This document shows, in pieces, positions 62,791 to 64,000 of a DNA stretch of 64,000 nucleotides. Under the pieces are notes generated by a model. The model saw only the letters and a list, made by a program, of their open reading frames with translations. It was not told the origin of the DNA and did no database searches. The position numbers and the translations under genes are program-made. The stretch's first letter is position 1, and each line of letters starts with the position of its first letter. The stretch is from Alphaproteobacteria bacterium. Its GTDB lineage: Bacteria > Pseudomonadota > Alphaproteobacteria > Rhodospirillales > Casp-alpha2. Location: contig JAJRRU010000007.1 of the NCBI GenBank assembly GCA_024279135.1, positions 33,474-97,473 on the forward strand, read 5' to 3'.

Positions 62791-64000
62791 ATGAAACTAA
62801 AGAATATCAAAATCCAAACGAAACTCGGCCTTATTATTGGTGCCGCATTAATCGGAATGTTGGCGATATCAGCCATTGCATTGACCGATATGCGCGCCGT
62901 TTTACTTGCAGATGCGGAGGTTAAAACCAAAAATATCGTTGAAGTCACACACACTCTTGTCGGGCATTATGCAGAGCTTGCCGAAACTGGAAAAATGACG
63001 ACCGCTGAAGCCCAAAAAGAAGCGATGGAAGCCATTCGCAAACTTCGATACGAAAACAATGATTATCTTTGGATTAATGATATGGATGCCGTGATGGTAA
63101 TGCATCCCATAAACAATAAGCTGGAAGGCACTGATCTTAGCGGAATGAAAGATAAAAAGGGCAAAGCCTTCTTCGCGGAAATCGTTGACGTTGCGAAATC
63201 AAAAGGCGCGGGATTTGTCTACTATTATTGGCCAATGCCAGGTTTTGATGAACCGGTCGAGAAGGTTTCCTTTATCAAAGCTTTCAACCCTTGGGGTTGG
63301 GTCATCGGCACCGGCATTTATCTTGATACCGTAGAAGCACAATTTCAGAAAGAAGCCATTACCCTCGGGCTTAGCATTATCACCCTTCTGGTTTTCGTTG
63401 TTGGCGTTGCGGTATTCATCTCAAAAGACATTTCCTCATCGATCAGAAATCTTGTTGAAACGATGGTTAAATTGGCGGGTGGCGACAAAACTGTTGAAAT
63501 TCCCGGCACGGAACGGCGCGACGAGATCGGCAATATGGCTGATGCGGTTCAGGTCTTTAAGGACGCTGCCATTGAGAACGAGCGGCTTGGAATTGAAGCC
63601 GAAGAAAACCGCATTGCAGCGGAACAGGAAAAAGAGCACCAGCGCCAGGCTGAAGAACAGGTTCGTTTAGAGAAAGAAGCCACCGACAACGAAGAACGCC
63701 AACGCAATGAAGCCAAGCTCAAGTTCCTCACCGATCTGACAAGCGAATTCGAAACCACTATTGGTTCGGTTGTTGATACGGTCGCCGGTGCTGCGGCTCA
63801 AATGCTGGCGTCCTCCGGAACTCTGGCCTCCACGGCTGAAGAGACAAATGCCCAGTCGTTGACGGTCGCATCTGCTTCCGAACAGGCTTCCAACAACGTA
63901 CAGACGGTAGCATCTGCGGCTGAGGAATTATCCTCCTCGATCACTGAAATCAGCCGTCAGGTCGCAGCGTCTTCAACCATGGCCGCCGATGCCGTAAAAG
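62791..64000 (+). CDS. Methyl-accepting chemotaxis protein, 3'-truncated by window edge
   Basis: Chemoreceptor of which 403 residues are visible. A first span (IQTKLGLIIGAALIGMLAISA) is followed by a single-Cache ligand domain (about 30-190) ending FNPWGWVIGTGIYLDTVEAQF, a second span (ITLGLSIITLLVFVVGVAVF), a HAMP domain with VKLAGGDKTVEIPGTERRDEIGNMADAVQVF, a long Glu/Arg-rich coiled coil, and the start of the methyl-accepting region (MLASSGTLASTAEETNAQS). The conserved signalling tip is beyond the window. GGAG six bases before ATG 62791 decides the start over upstream in-frame ATGs. The ligand is not predictable; Cache domains often bind organic acids or amino acids. Confidence 0.92.
   Translation, partial: MKLKNIKIQTKLGLIIGAALIGMLAISAIALTDMRAVLLADAEVKTKNIVEVTHTLVGHYAELAETGKMTTAEAQKEAMEAIRKLRYENNDYLWINDMDAVMVMHPINNKLEGTDLSGMKDKKGKAFFAEIVDVAKSKGAGFVYYYWPMPGFDEPVEKVSFIKAFNPWGWVIGTGIYLDTVEAQFQKEAITLGLSIITLLVFVVGVAVFISKDISSSIRNLVETMVKLAGGDKTVEIPGTERRDEIGNMADAVQVFKDAAIENERLGIEAEENRIAAEQEKEHQRQAEEQVRLEKEATDNEERQRNEAKLKFLTDLTSEFETTIGSVVDTVAGAAAQMLASSGTLASTAEETNAQSLTVASASEQASNNVQTVASAAEELSSSITEISRQVAASSTMAADAVK

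Overview
The window reads as a chromosomal segment of an alphaproteobacterium, most likely a marine Rhodospirillales-type organism. Pointers are a C4-pathway 5-aminolevulinate synthase (HemA), an NDUFS4-type complex I accessory subunit, DUF1489 and ELM1-family proteins, a complete AapJQMP general amino-acid transporter, and many one-, two- and multi-component signalling proteins. Genes are dense on both strands and most are ordinary housekeeping or transport genes. I see no CRISPR array, prophage or intact insertion sequence. Species assignment is inference only.

Region by region: 1-5.6 kb holds phosphonoacetaldehyde catabolism (phnY partial, phnX), a Tat-like family-5 solute-binding protein behind a promoter whose spacer is a 14-bp palindrome, and a propionyl/acetyl-CoA synthetase. 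5.6-12.5 kb holds an asparaginase II gene downstream of aapJQMP, with a LysR regulator upstream. 12.6-14.8 kb is a Crp-family regulator divergent from an SDR and a VTT membrane protein. 14.8-21.2 kb is a tripartite tricarboxylate transporter (tctCBA) divergent from a TctDE two-component system that is translationally coupled to an extra solute-binding protein. 21.2-22.5 kb has small unknown genes and a 3'-half tRNA-Lys fragment. 22.5-27.5 kb is a surface-glycan decoration cluster (methyltransferase, GalE, sulfotransferase, and a glycosyltransferase-TPR-methyltransferase fusion). 27.7-29.2 kb has tRNA-Arg, NDUFS4, tRNA-Pro, a MITE-like element with 26-bp inverted termini, and a DUF192 gene whose stop codon lies inside that element's end.

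29.2-31.9 kb is a TPP-riboswitch-controlled thiamine-precursor transporter (thiZXY). 31.9-41.5 kb is mixed: Panacea-domain protein, hydrolase, lipoprotein, UbiX, DUF454, a HAD phosphatase, NfeD/stomatin pair, orphan Hpt, ELM1, PyrE, and a degenerate GGDEF-EAL protein. 41.7-47.4 kb contains a family-5 binding protein and two peptide-type permeases separated by an adenylate cyclase and a 740-bp gene-free stretch, with no ATPase gene. 47.5-52.8 kb: hemA, a possible winged-helix regulator, and pyruvate carboxylase. 52.8-64 kb: an Hpt/response-regulator pair, an mgtE-led operon, an MFS transporter, a secreted caspase-like protein, a membrane protein, PAS and GGDEF proteins, and a chemoreceptor cut by the window end.

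The strongest candidates for something less described are the TctDE-coupled binding protein, the three-domain glycan-modifying fusion beside a sulfotransferase, the secreted caspase with a Lys/Gln coiled coil and an unknown C-terminal domain, and the MITE-like element that supplies a stop codon. None of these could be tested by database search here.
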